DNA of 64,000 nt, from contig JAVHKY010000046.1 of assembly GCA_035079385.1 (NCBI GenBank), positions 1,302,001 to 1,366,000 of the forward strand, read 5' to 3'. The notes beneath the pieces were generated by a model that did no database searches, had not been told where the DNA came from, and was given only the letters and a program-made list of their open reading frames with translations. Source of the stretch: Aspidiotus rigidus (taxonomy: Eukaryota; Arthropoda; Insecta; Hemiptera; Diaspididae). Position 1 is the first letter of the stretch; each line of letters opens with the position of its first letter. Both the position numbers and the translations under genes were made by a program. This document shows, one piece after another, positions 1-10,901 of the stretch.

Positions 1-170
1 GTTCTGACTCCCTCAAGCTGGAGTAGGGGGCGAAAAAATTAGGAAAAAACGGGGATCTGAAACTGCTTCTCGCTGTACCTTACGAGTGGACGTACGCGCG
101 TCGTTCCAACCGTTCGAACGCGTTGAGCGGCGCAGTTTTAAAAATTTGAGTTCTAGTACAGAGCAAGGCT
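1..170. repeat. Fragment of a Helitron-like interspersed repeat
   Basis: The stretch around 90-165 (GTTCCAAC, CGAACGCGTTGAGC, GCGCAGTT, then AAAAATT) recurs in the Helitron-like element at about 31007-31070. It is probably a cut-off relic of that family in the intron that follows liprin exon 2. No coding potential is seen. Confidence 0.4.
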
Positions 171-470
171 AGTAATGACGGTACACTACACTACGCTCTT
201 GCACTACGCTAGTATAATGAAGGCAGACATACTGCTTGTAATGAAGGAGTGCGAATGGAACATTTTTCCAAATCCCAAGGTTTCATTAAGGTTTTCGAGA
301 AAATTTTAGTAACAATGTTCGTGACAGTTTTCCAAGAATAATGCCAACCTTAGAAGCATATAAAAATGCTAAAAAATGGGAAATTTTCATCAATATATTA
401 TTTAATTCAATTTGAAGTCTTCAATGTTGTAACGGTGTAATATCATTACTATTATTATACAAATACTCAC

Positions 471-572
471 CCGAGTATTATTCCTCTCTGCTTTCAGTTC
501 CAAAATTTCTTCATCTCTTTCAATCAGTGTCTCTCGCGCTTGACTCAGCTCTTTGGTTAGCGACGCGAATTC
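471..572 (-). CDS. Liprin-alpha: Liprin-alpha (PPFIA/syd-2), second coding exon
   Basis: On the minus strand an AG acceptor at 574-573 is followed by an open 102-bp exon of 34 codons (starting [16 protein letters not shown] and ending [10 protein letters not shown]) and a GTGAGT donor at 470. This is the start of the liprin-alpha N-terminal coiled coil; family members read EFAxLTKEL...[10 protein letters not shown] at this point. Both exon junctions are phase 0, so it joins the first coding exon (24905-25153) in frame as NLPS|EFAS. Liprin-alpha is a cytoplasmic scaffold of presynaptic active zones that binds LAR-type phosphatases. The next exon (expected to begin LLLEHLE) is not in 1-470, so the gene runs off the window. 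Confidence 0.9.
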
Positions 573-2289
573 CTAAATAAATAAATAGAAAATAAATGAA
601 AGAAACAAAACAAAATGGTTTATAATTTTAGAAAAAAACGATAATTTCGCCCCCCCTTTTTTTTTCATATACATGCAGATAACACTCTTGGCAAATGACC
701 TTTCTTTTTCATTTTTCTCTACGCATAGCCTATTTCGCTCCAACACTGTGCAGTGCACTGTGAAGTAAATTGAAAATTTGAACTTCTATAAAATTTTGTG
801 ATGTGTAGTAGCTAAAAAAATGTACCAACTAAACGTTTAACACCTTATCAACACCAATGCTATTTTATTAATTAGCCTAGTAGGATTAGAGTCGATGAAA
901 ACGTTCACAGTACTTGAAAAGGCCTTTCTAGAAATATTTCTACTTTCCCCTGTCATTTCGGAATTTTTCCAGGATTATGTCGGATCATTACATTAATACT
1001 AGATATTACTGACTAATAAAAAGAAGATTGTTACAAGCAAAGAATATATCATAATATTATTATGGAGTTTATTGTTGGCTCCGGCTGCACAAAATTGAAA
1101 AAAATTGTTCGACTGAAACTAGCAGGCTTCATTAAAACCGATCACGTAATAAAAGAAGAAGCGAAAAAATACAAGATAGTAAAAGGAGTAATCAAACAGA
1201 AATAAAATAATAAACAGCATTAACTATGTGGATTTTGAATACTCGGAATAATTGTACCCTATATGGTACCTAGTTTATCCGTATTGGTTTTCAAATTGAT
1301 AATAAAATTATTTTCATAATTTCTAAGCCCTCTCTTAATTTACGTTGACGAGTATTGCTTTCATATTAACTATCGACCTTGTCGAAATTAAAATCATGAT
1401 TTTTATCCCTAGTCTGTTGATCTCTCTAAAGTACCATCATAAAATTTTCAGTGATAACTATCTTAGACGCCGCCACTTACATTCCTTGATTCTACTACAT
1501 AATTTTTGTTGTTTTTTTCATTCTGGATCCTATTTGCATAAACTAAAGAGAAGGAAGACACCAAGACACCTAGATGCCAATGTGGGCAAAAGCAGGAGAT
1601 AGCAGAATATGTGTTGCTTGAATGTTCAATTCATAGCAAGGGACGACCAGGTAGTACACTAGCGGACGTAGCGGGAGATAACCATTGGAAAACTGTGGGC
1701 CAAATAGAGGGAAAGAGAAAGAAAGCGGAAACTTAAATAAGGGGCACTTCAAGATTAGAAGAACGAAGTTTAACTGTGCGTACATTACAAATAAACCCTA
1801 GGGTAAAGAATACACGCACAGCTCATATGGATCTGCATGACACACACAAAACGCGCTCTCTGCAACCACTTTGTTAATTTCGCGCAATTGTGAGACAATA
1901 ATCGATTTTCTAACACATATTCGGCACGCGTTTATTGCTTGGTGCGCGTATGCAGCAACTGTAGTAATTAATAGGTAGAAATGAAAAAAATTCTGAAGAA
2001 GGATGAGTACGTCGGTTCAAAACGTGATTTTATTCGATTAAAACTGAATATTTCCACAAAATATTTGGCCTGTCCATATTGAGGCAGGTCCACCCTGAGG
2101 ATTGGAGCAAGGTTACCACGCCCTGTCCGGGGATGTTCAATTTCCAGGTAGGACTGTGAGTTTGGAGACCTCCGATCTATGTAGCTTTCTTTTCTTACAC
2201 TCTCGAACATAGGAAACAATGCTCATTCTTCGACAGAGTGGAGGCAGTTAAATTCAACGTAGTGCGGTAGGTATGCCGATGGTTCTTAG

Positions 2290-2760
2290 ATCACGACACC
2301 TTATATGTGTGATTGTAGGAACTCAAACATACAGCTTCAAGAAATCGCGAAATTGCTGTCGAAGCCGACCAATAGGATGGTAACACGAAAGAAAGCTTGT
2401 CCAGATGGCAAGGTGAGAAATTCATCATGGCTGGCGACTTTAATACCTGGTCAGAATAATGGCATTCCGGCCGAACTGACCATTGTGGATATGCCTTAGA
2501 GAAAGGGGTTGCCTGCGATGGACTAAAAACGGTCAACGTGGACAACACTCTTACTCGAGTGCATCAAGATTATGAGTCCATTGTTGACATACCTTTGCAT
2601 CAGACAGCCCAGCCCAAAGAGTAGAAGGCTGGGCAGTACTGGATCAGGTGCTTGTTGGGAGCGACCATTGGTATATCAACTTTTCCATCTACCGGGAAGT
2701 TGAGGTCGCTGCTCTACAAAAGCCTGTCGATGTACAACCAGACGATTCCGGATTATTCTC
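2290..2760 (+). pseudogene. LINE endonuclease relic (EEP/APE-type)
   Basis: Read across frames, the stretch gives FIMAGDFNTWS, then GYALEKGVACDGLKTVNVDNTLTRVH in pieces, then VGSDHWYINF. The GDFN and SDH motifs are typical of the apurinic-like endonuclease domain at the N-terminus of Jockey/R1-type non-LTR retrotransposon pol proteins. Several stops and frameshifts interrupt it, and no reverse transcriptase follows. It is a short dead fragment; the clade cannot be decided from this piece. Confidence 0.6.
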
Positions 2761-3445
2761 TTTCTAGTGCGTTGTCGTCGTTGTTGTCATTCGTTGCAGT
2801 ACAGCGTCGCTTTTCTGATATCACTTCCTCTTCTTCGTTATCGCTCCTCACTAACAATGTATGACCAGAAAATTCAGGACGTCCTCTCTTCATTGCGCCT
2901 GGTGTCGATGGTCTAGTACTTTCACAATTGACTGTTTTCAAGGGTGTCGTACAACATTTTTCGCATAAGCAATTCGAACATTAAATGAAATTTCTGGCTG
3001 GATATAACATCAACAGGTACAAAACATTATTAATGTAATTTGCTTGGAAATATATTTAATAAGAGTCCAAACAACGAAATAAATATATAGTCATTACACA
3101 AGATAATTCATATTTTATTATATTTCGCCTTCGCTGCACATGTAACATACCGAATTATGCTCATTCTATTCTCGACGTCATTTATCGACAATATTGGTAT
3201 AATGTAGCGCGATTCAGTTGGTACCTATACAATTATTGGGAATTTCTTCATTATGTGAGCAAGCTGATGTTTGAATTTCACGTTGCTGTCAGAAATTGAA
3301 GTAACGTTATCCCTGCTTCGTTTAAAGACAACTATTCACAGCCTTCTGGAAGCTTCATGGATTGAAAACTCGATCGCGGTATTATACGCAGAGTAAATCT
3401 TCGAGATTCTTTTAAGCAGTCAAGAACAAATGAATCGCAACTGCC

Positions 3446-3812
3446 ATGAACTTCTACAATACTGTTAAGAGGATTACAAATACTTCAACAATGACGTCTA
3501 CTGACTTTAACTTCAAGAAACAATCTTGCCATAATCCTTTTGGTTATGAATGTTTGATATGCGACCGCGTATGGTTCCAGCAAGATCTTGGACTTAATGC
3601 AGTCGAGAAGTTGTCAGACGTCTGTGAAATACGCGTTAATGAAGGATTTCCAGGCGAAGATGTAACCACATTTCATGTTTGCGAAACTTGTTACAATGCA
3701 TTAACAAAATCATTTGTTCCTTGACTGTCGCGTAGGAATGATTTCACGTATCCACCATATCCACATCATCTTCCAGAATTGAATCCGGTAGCTATAAAGA
3801 TTTTCCGGTATA
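3446..3812 (+). pseudogene. Helitron-type ORF fragment, cysteine-rich N-terminal region
   Basis: A 92-codon ORF contains YECLICDRVWFQQDL and VCETCYNALTKSFVP, followed after a stop by LSRRNDFTYPPYPHHLPELNP in the same frame. Paired CxxC motifs followed by 'GFTYPP.P..LP.L..' are familiar from the region ahead of the Rep/helicase in insect Helitron-like proteins. The rest of the protein is missing, so this is a relic. The family assignment is from memory of the motif and is moderate. Confidence 0.45.
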
Positions 3813-4924
3813 GCTCATGTTCGTGTGCACGTGTATCGAATCTAATTTAACTTCGAAACCTAAATATCTTCGTTTGACGTTGAAATGTATGACCATAGCA
3901 ATATTCTATGGCGTGGAATATTTTCTTCAAATATGCTTGACGCAAGACATTTTCCAACTCACCTTGAAACTAATAACAATAAATAGAAACTACCGATAGA
4001 CAAGACGGCCGTGTAAAGGACATATTTCACCGAAAATAAGTGTACCAGAAAACTACCCTTCATTTGAATCGTTCAATAATGCCGCAAGAATATTAATCTT
4101 CGAAGCTTTCGAATTATGAAGGAGATCTTCCTAGAGTGCACCGTCGGGACACCGTTGAATGTCAGTGTGGCCGTGTAACCGGAATAGTGATATGCTTAGC
4201 AATCTATATTATCTTAACTATACCTCAGTACGAACATACTTGCTTTATTTCCGCATCCATAACCGTTCAAATAAACTAATAAATTCAAGTTTCTAGATGT
4301 AAAGGTTTTGATATTTTGAAATTATCAAAATATTTCTCGTACCAGCCGCGAGTGAGCCCCAAGAAAGGCGATACCTCAAAATATTTCTCATACAAGACTT
4401 ATACGACGCCAAAAAAAGGTAAGGGGGCAAACGAGTAGTATCTCTCAAACACTTGACCTGTAGGTAGTAGAATCCTAGACTAAAATATTTCAAGATGACT
4501 GATAAAATATAAGACATGAAACATGATCTTCATTTATTTGGCTATGCCAGAAAATTTTATTAAATAAAATTATTATTTATTTATTTATTCATTCATTCTA
4601 AAAATTTCTTAATAAATTCATCAATAAAACATCATCAATTCTTATCTTTATTATATCTGAATTAATATTTTTTCCTACTTTTTTAATAAATATAATTCAC
4701 ATAAAAATATTTTAGGTCCCCCAATGGTGGGCAATAGTTTTTTTGGTCGTTGTTCTCTCCTTGTAATTCTCAACAATATTCAAGATCAATGCGTCGTTCA
4801 GAATATATTCTCTTTCTTTTCATCAGTTTATTTTATCTTTTCTCGTGCCGAAACGTCCCAAGGTTATCTCGCGCCAAAACGTCCAGACGCCATTATTATT
4901 ATTTACTTGTAGTGGTACTGAAAG

Positions 4925-4953
4925 TTATTATTATTATTATTATTATTATTATT
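4925..4953. repeat. (TTA)n microsatellite at the 3' end of the R4/Dong element
   Basis: About nine ATT/TTA units lie directly against the 3' end of the minus-strand R4-like element. A further short ATT run (about 4890-4902) lies just to the left. R4/Dong-clade elements such as Dong of silk moth are known to insert into TAA repeats, so this is either the target site or the element tail. Confidence 0.75.
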
Positions 4954-7510
4954 CCCATTTCGCTCCACTACAATTGTGGGTTCTGCCAGTAACATTACGG
5001 GCTTTAAAGCCAAGTAAATGCTCTGGTCACTCTACTCCTAGAAATTCCCGAACTAGACTGGTTGATCTAATGATAACCGCTTTCTGCATCCATCTGTAGC
5101 TCTCCTCCTGTATGCCTATTTTCTTCAGGTTGCCTCGTAGTTCGCGCTGCACCAATCCTGTACTGGATAGTATGATGGGTATTGTCTCCACCCTGTTGAC
5201 TTTCCAGTTCCTTTTGATTTCCCGGCTTAGCTCTTCATATTTCTTGATTTTTTCATTGTATGTTCTCTGCATATTACAGGCATATGGTATTGCTACATCT
5301 ATCATTTGGGCCTCCTGTTTTCTTTTGTTCCATACTATGATGTCTGGTCGATTGCTTGTAATCGTCTTATCCGTGTGTACTGTCCGGTCCCAATAGATCT
5401 TGTATTCTGTATTTTCTATCACTGTCTGGGGTGTATAATGATAGTATGGTTCCTCTGTTTTGATGTTCATTTTTTCTCTAAGTAGCGCTATGTGGATTAT
5501 TTTGGCCACTTCATCGTGTCTTCCTCTATATTTTTCCATTGTCAGCATAGGGCATCCGTTTAGGATATGGGCTATGGTTTCGTTTCGATGTCCACACTTT
5601 CGACACTGATCTTCCACATTGCTTTCTTTTAATATTACTTTTTTATAATTGTTCGTCGCTATCACCTGGTCTTGCATCGCAATTAGGAATCCCTCAGTTT
5701 CCGGATAGATTTCTCCTACCTGTAGCCACCTGCACGATGCATCAGTATCCACATCCTTGTTGTGTAGCTCATTGTGGAATCGGCCGTGCAATGCCTTACT
5801 TTGCCAGCTTTCAATTCTTGCCCTATTCCGTTCTAGTATCTTATTCTCCAGGTTTACCTCCTCTTTCTTTAGATTCAATGGAGTCAGCGCCTCATCTGCT
5901 CCAATTATTGCTTTCACCAGTCTGCTTGATCCTTCTTTTGCCCGAAAATATTTCCTCAGATTCAGTATTTGCGTATCTCTCAATGTGGCAATGTCTAGCA
6001 TTCCTCTTCCTCCATTTTTCCTTGGTATTGTTAATCTTTCGATGGCACTTTTTGGATGGTGGTATCTATATTTTGTAAGTATTGTTCGCGTTTTCCTTTG
6101 CAGCTCTTCTATTTCGGTATCATTCCATGGAATTATGCCAAATGAGTAGGTAAGGACTGGAATTGCTAGCGTGTTAATTGCTTTGAATAAGTTTCTACTA
6201 TTTAACTTGGTTTTGCATACTATTTGGACTCTCTTTTCAAACTCCTTCTTCAGTCTTGTTTTTATCATTTGCGTTTCTATCTTCCTGTTTTGTTCCATTC
6301 CTAGATATTTGTAAATCTGTCCATTTTGCAGTGCTTCTATTGTTACTTCTTCAGTGTCTTGTATCTTCACTTCCAACTCCTTATGTTGGCCTCGTTCCAT
6401 TGACATTGTTCTGCATTTGTCTAGTCCAAATTTCATTTTGATGTCTGATGTGAATTTATGGACTATTTCCAGCAAGTTCTTTATCTCTTTTTTTGTTTTT
6501 GCAAACAGTTTGACATCATCCATATACATCAGATGTGAGAGATGATATTTCTGGCTTGCGGATCTATTGATGCAATAGCCCATTTCTTCTTTTTCTAGGA
6601 GTGTGGACAAGGGGTTGAGTGCTATACAAAACCATATTGGACTTAATGAATCCCCTTGAAAGATTCCTCTCTTAATTGCTATGTTTTCTATCTGTCTATT
6701 TTCTGTTGCATTGCTCAGGATCAGTGTGGTTTTCCATGTTTTCATTGTTTTACAGAGGTAGCTTACTATTTTGTCATCAATTTTATACATTTGTAGGACC
6801 TTCTGGAGCCAGGTATGGGAAACGCTGTCATAAGCTTTCTCATAGTCTATATAGGCTGTATATACATTTCGTCTCTTCTGGTATGCTTGCTTCATCACCA
6901 CTTCATCTATGATGAGTTGTTCTTTGCATCCCATTGAGTGTTTCTTGCACCCTTTTTGTTGTTCCGCAAGTACGCCTTGTGTTTCGCAATATTTGACTAT
7001 TTTTTCTGTAAGGCAGGCTGTGATGATTTTATAGAACGTTGTGAGACATGTGATTGGGCGGTATTTGGCCGGGTCTTTTGGATTGCCACCTTTATGCTTC
7101 AGGTACGTCACACCTTTTGTTAGGAAAGCTGGCTGTGTTGCGGGGTTTACAATTGAATCATTTATTATTTGTACCATTTTGGGATGTAATGTTGTGAAGT
7201 ATTTGTACCAGTAATTGTGTATTCTGTCAACACCTGGTGTTTTCCAATTATGTGTCTTTTTTATTACCTTTGTTAGTTCTTCTATCGTTACGGTACTATC
7301 CTTCATCTTATCTGTTTGCTTTTTGCTAATATCTTTTTCCATTGTCTTTATCCATACTGTTTCTTTGTGTTTTTCTTCTTTTCCCCATATATTTGTCCAG
7401 AAATTCCTTATTTCTTCTACTTCCGGTATGTCCTCTGGTGCCTGTGTATCTTCCTGCATTGCATCAGAATTTTGTGAGTGCCGGCAGTGGTGAGTTTCCA
7501 AACTAGTCAC
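4954..7510 (-). mobile_element. R4/Dong-type non-LTR retrotransposon, 5' incomplete
   Basis: The 3' boundary is set by the (TTA)n run at 4925-4953. The 5' boundary is not defined: an in-frame TGA lies a few codons upstream of the GTG at 7510. The N-terminal zinc-finger region found in R4-clade proteins is absent, so the copy looks 5'-truncated or decayed there, while the 3' 2.5 kb is intact. Confidence 0.7.
5027..7510 (-). CDS. R4/Dong-like reverse transcriptase plus restriction-like endonuclease
   Basis: An open frame of 827 codons; the first ATG is at 7459, the frame itself opens with GTG. Reverse transcriptase motifs are present: AYIDYEKAYDSV (about 219-230), GIFQGDSLSP (282-291) and the catalytic YMDD (329-332). 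Near the C-terminus a CxxC...H....C zinc knuckle (CRKCGHRNETIAH...GC, 636-653) is followed by RPDIIV (721-726) and MIDVAIP (736-742). That PD...D arrangement is the restriction-like endonuclease of the R2/R4 group, which nicks the target to prime reverse transcription. No stop or frameshift interrupts these domains, so catalytic parts may be functional, but the N-terminal DNA-binding region is missing. An R2-like clade is the alternative; the TAA-repeat context favours R4/Dong. Confidence 0.85.
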   Translation of the reverse strand: MTSLETHHCRHSQNSDAMQEDTQAPEDIPEVEEIRNFWTNIWGKEEKHKETVWIKTMEKDISKKQTDKMKDSTVTIEELTKVIKKTHNWKTPGVDRIHNYWYKYFTTLHPKMVQIINDSIVNPATQPAFLTKGVTYLKHKGGNPKDPAKYRPITCLTTFYKIITACLTEKIVKYCETQGVLAEQQKGCKKHSMGCKEQLIIDEVVMKQAYQKRRNVYTAYIDYEKAYDSVSHTWLQKVLQMYKIDDKIVSYLCKTMKTWKTTLILSNATENRQIENIAIKRGIFQGDSLSPIWFCIALNPLSTLLEKEEMGYCINRSASQKYHLSHLMYMDDVKLFAKTKKEIKNLLEIVHKFTSDIKMKFGLDKCRTMSMERGQHKELEVKIQDTEEVTIEALQNGQIYKYLGMEQNRKIETQMIKTRLKKEFEKRVQIVCKTKLNSRNLFKAINTLAIPVLTYSFGIIPWNDTEIEELQRKTRTILTKYRYHHPKSAIERLTIPRKNGGRGMLDIATLRDTQILNLRKYFRAKEGSSRLVKAIIGADEALTPLNLKKEEVNLENKILERNRARIESWQSKALHGRFHNELHNKDVDTDASCRWLQVGEIYPETEGFLIAMQDQVIATNNYKKVILKESNVEDQCRKCGHRNETIAHILNGCPMLTMEKYRGRHDEVAKIIHIALLREKMNIKTEEPYYHYTPQTVIENTEYKIYWDRTVHTDKTITSNRPDIIVWNKRKQEAQMIDVAIPYACNMQRTYNEKIKKYEELSREIKRNWKVNRVETIPIILSSTGLVQRELRGNLKKIGIQEESYRWMQKAVIIRSTSLVREFLGVE

Positions 7511-7539
7511 ATAAATTACTATTTCTCACAAGAACTGCA

Positions 7540-8753
7540 CCTCAATTGCTCAATAAGGAGTAATTACTATCACAAACTTGATTTTCCTGCTCAAAACCCA
7601 ACAATGTAATTATCATACTACCTCATTTGTAGGTAGTCAACTTTGAAGTAGGTACTTAGAACTAAGTATAAATTGAAATTCAAAATTGAATTGCGGATCA
7701 TAAAGCCGGGATATCGCATTCGCAATCCATGATCCAAATCGACATTTAAGTCATTTTGTTCCCTAACTTACATGTTTTTATTCGCAATTATTTATTTCAA
7801 ATTCTCGTGGGGCCGTGAAGAAGTTTGTGCACCTCATTTCACATTCAAGTTATCATATTTTATTGAACACACTAACCAACCTCCACTTGAGTACAAACTC
7901 ATTTTGTGAAAGAAACAAACGCCCAACAATTAATTGATAGAAGAAACTTTGTAAATTACGTTCAGCTTTTGTCTATCTATCTGTCAATCATATTAGCCTA
8001 TGCAGTGTATCAAACCAAGACATAGAAGTATTTCCAGCAAGCTCCTTCTTTTCGCTAATACGTATAACGATATTCACATTGTGTCAAAACAAAATAATTC
8101 GATTCCAATAGTCTTTGTATTGCGAAATATTGATTACAATGATATATTTGGCTTCTAACTCAGGCGTAAGAACCGGTACTAGAAACTAAGTGTACTTTAC
8201 ACTGCAAGCTGAAATAATAAAATTTCAATAATTATTCATTCAAACTGTTCATGCCTCATACTTTCCACTTAGCTTTTTACATTTTATCGGATAGAATTAC
8301 CAACTCAGATTGGAGACTAGAATCATTGTAATTAGATACCGGAATATTCAACGATCATTTATTTTATATTTTGCTCTACCCACCCCTTCACCATAGACTA
8401 ATTTCAAAAATTCATATTTCATAACTCTCATTCTATTTTCCATATCGTAATTAAGACGTTTTGTTCCTTTTGTAGTCACCTGATAATTATTAAAAGGAAA
8501 TAAGCTTGCGATTTGAGCTAATCAAATTTATCTTTTCTATTCGCGAACGTTTGATATTCGATAGTAATAATGACGCTACCTGCTAAGCATATTATTGTTC
8601 TGTTCAGACTACCAAGAGTTAAAGACACAAGATTACACAGCAAACAATTTGCTCGACTGTGACGTCAGCGTCTTAACTAACTCAAAGGAGAAAAATACCC
8701 ACAACACTTACTGCGTCGTGGACAGGCCGTGCCGTGAGCGTCTGAACTTACCC

Positions 8754-8798
<45 letters not shown>

Positions 8799-8860
8799 AG
8801 AAACAAGCACCCCGCGGGCAAGTTGTTACGAGGGTCGGCGAATGACTGAGTTATTTCTGA
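7540..8860. repeat. Unclassified interspersed repeat 'B', copy 1, with (GAAA)n
   Basis: Starting near CACAAACTTGATTTTCC and GCTCAAAACCCAAC, this stretch is repeated at 14165-14722 plus 16947-17066, and again at about 17920-19435. It ends in a (GAAA)n run (about 8755-8802). No protein is encoded, no terminal repeats were recognised, and its class is unknown. The copies served as targets for other elements, which makes them useful as empty-site references. Confidence 0.7.
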
Positions 8861-8939
8861 TAAGAAAAATATTGATTGAGATAGACACAAGGTGCAGGAA
8901 AATAGAAATGATAAAATCTTTGTGCGCTAAAACCCAACT

Positions 8940-9047
8940 AGAAAATAGGACGAAGTAGAAATTAAAATTGAATTGAGGATTACAAATCCAGGATATCACA
9001 TTCACAATCGATTTTTGATCATCCTATTTCCTACTTTTTTATTTGTA
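8940..9047. repeat. Unclassified repeat 'A', left half, split by MULE insertion
   Basis: GGATATCACATTCACAATC through TTTTTTATTTGTA is repeated at 17565-17625. The continuation (TTCATTTCATATTCCCATCGCG) is found only after the MULE, from 13523. The uninterrupted copy at 17558-17920 therefore acts as the empty site. Confidence 0.75.
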
Positions 9048-10901
9048 ATAAAATTAGGGGAATATAAAACTGCACGAGAAAAAAAAAAGTTTTCACAGAG
9101 CCATATTGCGCGAGAAAATAAAGAACCGGACTGAGATTTAAAAGTGACATCACGAGATGACTCGTGCACTACATATTAATTTGTCAATACGAGAAAAAAT
9201 CAAAATTTAAGCGAGAAGATATTGTATAACAAGTACAATTTTCGCCTAAACTATTTTCAAGGAATAATACGGGGTGAGTGAGTAGGTATGTGATAAGAAC
9301 AGAAGTAGGTATAATGCTCGTATGAACAAGAAATATTTATGGCAATACGTTTTTTGTATGGGTCACTGTACTTTATCAAGACAGAAATGATGAGTAACGT
9401 CTTTTCGTTGGTCACACAATGTTTATACATGTAGTGATTTATTCATCGACTTGCAAGGGTGAATACTCGTACATTTGTATAGTATGCGTTTTTGTTTGCG
9501 GGCGTTTACGGAGTACTTCTGGGTGCATTTTATCAAGAAATTAATATTAATTTGATTCGAATATGAATGTGACATACGTAAATGATTTTTGTGACGACAC
9601 GAACTCATCAGAGGATGACGAATTATGCTCACCACCTCCAAAACGGCGACGCGCGACGTACACACCGTATTTGGCTTCTTAAGGAAAAATTTACCTCGTC
9701 CGAAGAAGCAGAAGAAGCAGTACAAGCTCGAAAAATTTGGCGCAAGTCAGCATCGAAGAGCACACCTTCAGGTCTTCGAGTAGAGTACCGATGCACAGCG
9801 GCAAAATATCGTGTAAATGAGTGAGTAGCAGAGTTGTACTTGTTATACAGTAGCACGGACTCTAGTGTTTCTCTACACCAAACTACTGATAATCATGCAA
9901 ATCACCTCGACGATCCAACCCGTGGGCTCTCAACAGAGCTAAGGAAGTTCGTTCAAGAAAAATACAACGAAGGGGTCACAAAACCTAATGCACTCTTGGA
10001 TGCGATTCGACGACATAAGATAACTGAACCTCCAAAATCTAAACTTGTTTCGTTTCTTGCATCGCTGCGGGTTAAGAAGTATGGTGAACCAACCGTTTCT
10101 GCAAGTAATATTACAAAGTGGTGCGAGCCTAAGAAGCATATTCCTGACGACGAAGATGAAGCATTCGTACTCGATTATTACGTACACGCTGAATCAGTAG
10201 AAGTGGATGACCAAGACCTAAAGGTTGTGATGTCTACACGAAGATTATTGTCCCTGTGCCCGAATTCGAACATGATACAGATCGACGCCACATATAAATT
10301 AACATGGCAGGGTTACCCTGTATTATTGGTTGGGACTAGCGACGCAGACAAAGTGTTCCATCCATTCGCCCTTGCGGTGACTAAAGGAGAAACATCGGTA
10401 GACTTTGCATTCCTTTTCGAGGCCTTACATAATGCCAACCTGGAGTGGTCTCCTACAATCCTCATGGGTGACGGTTCTGACGCCATCACAAATGGTTTTA
10501 TCTTTGTTTTTGGCATCCCTATTGTGCGCTTGATGTGTTTCTTTCACGTCATCAAGAATCTGGAAACGTATCTCAAACCATTGACAAAGAATGGAGTCGC
10601 CGGGCAGTTGAAAGAAGACATTTACACACTTCAGACCTGTCCAGATGAAGACAAATTTTCCAAAGCGACTCAGCTTTTCTTGGCAAAATGGCGGAAAAAG
10701 AAGGATGATCGCATTAATATTTTCCTTGAGTACTTCGAGCAAGAATGGCTCATAAAATACCCGAATTGTATGAGGGAGCTGCCGCACAACATCTGTCAAC
10801 AAATAACAGCATAGAGTCGACTAATTCTGTCATAAAAAAACAACATACACTTCGCGAAAGACTTCCCGTCGGACAGTTTCTCAAGTGTATGGCGGAGACA
10901 T

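Noticed and set aside
3446..3724. Host zinc-finger gene
   Set aside because: The CxxC pairs followed by the FTYPPYP..LP.L block fit the Helitron protein pattern, and no splice-compatible neighbouring exons were found.
5112..7493. Several plus-strand ORFs of 61-130 codons
   Set aside because: All are antisense shadows of the R4/Dong reading frame.
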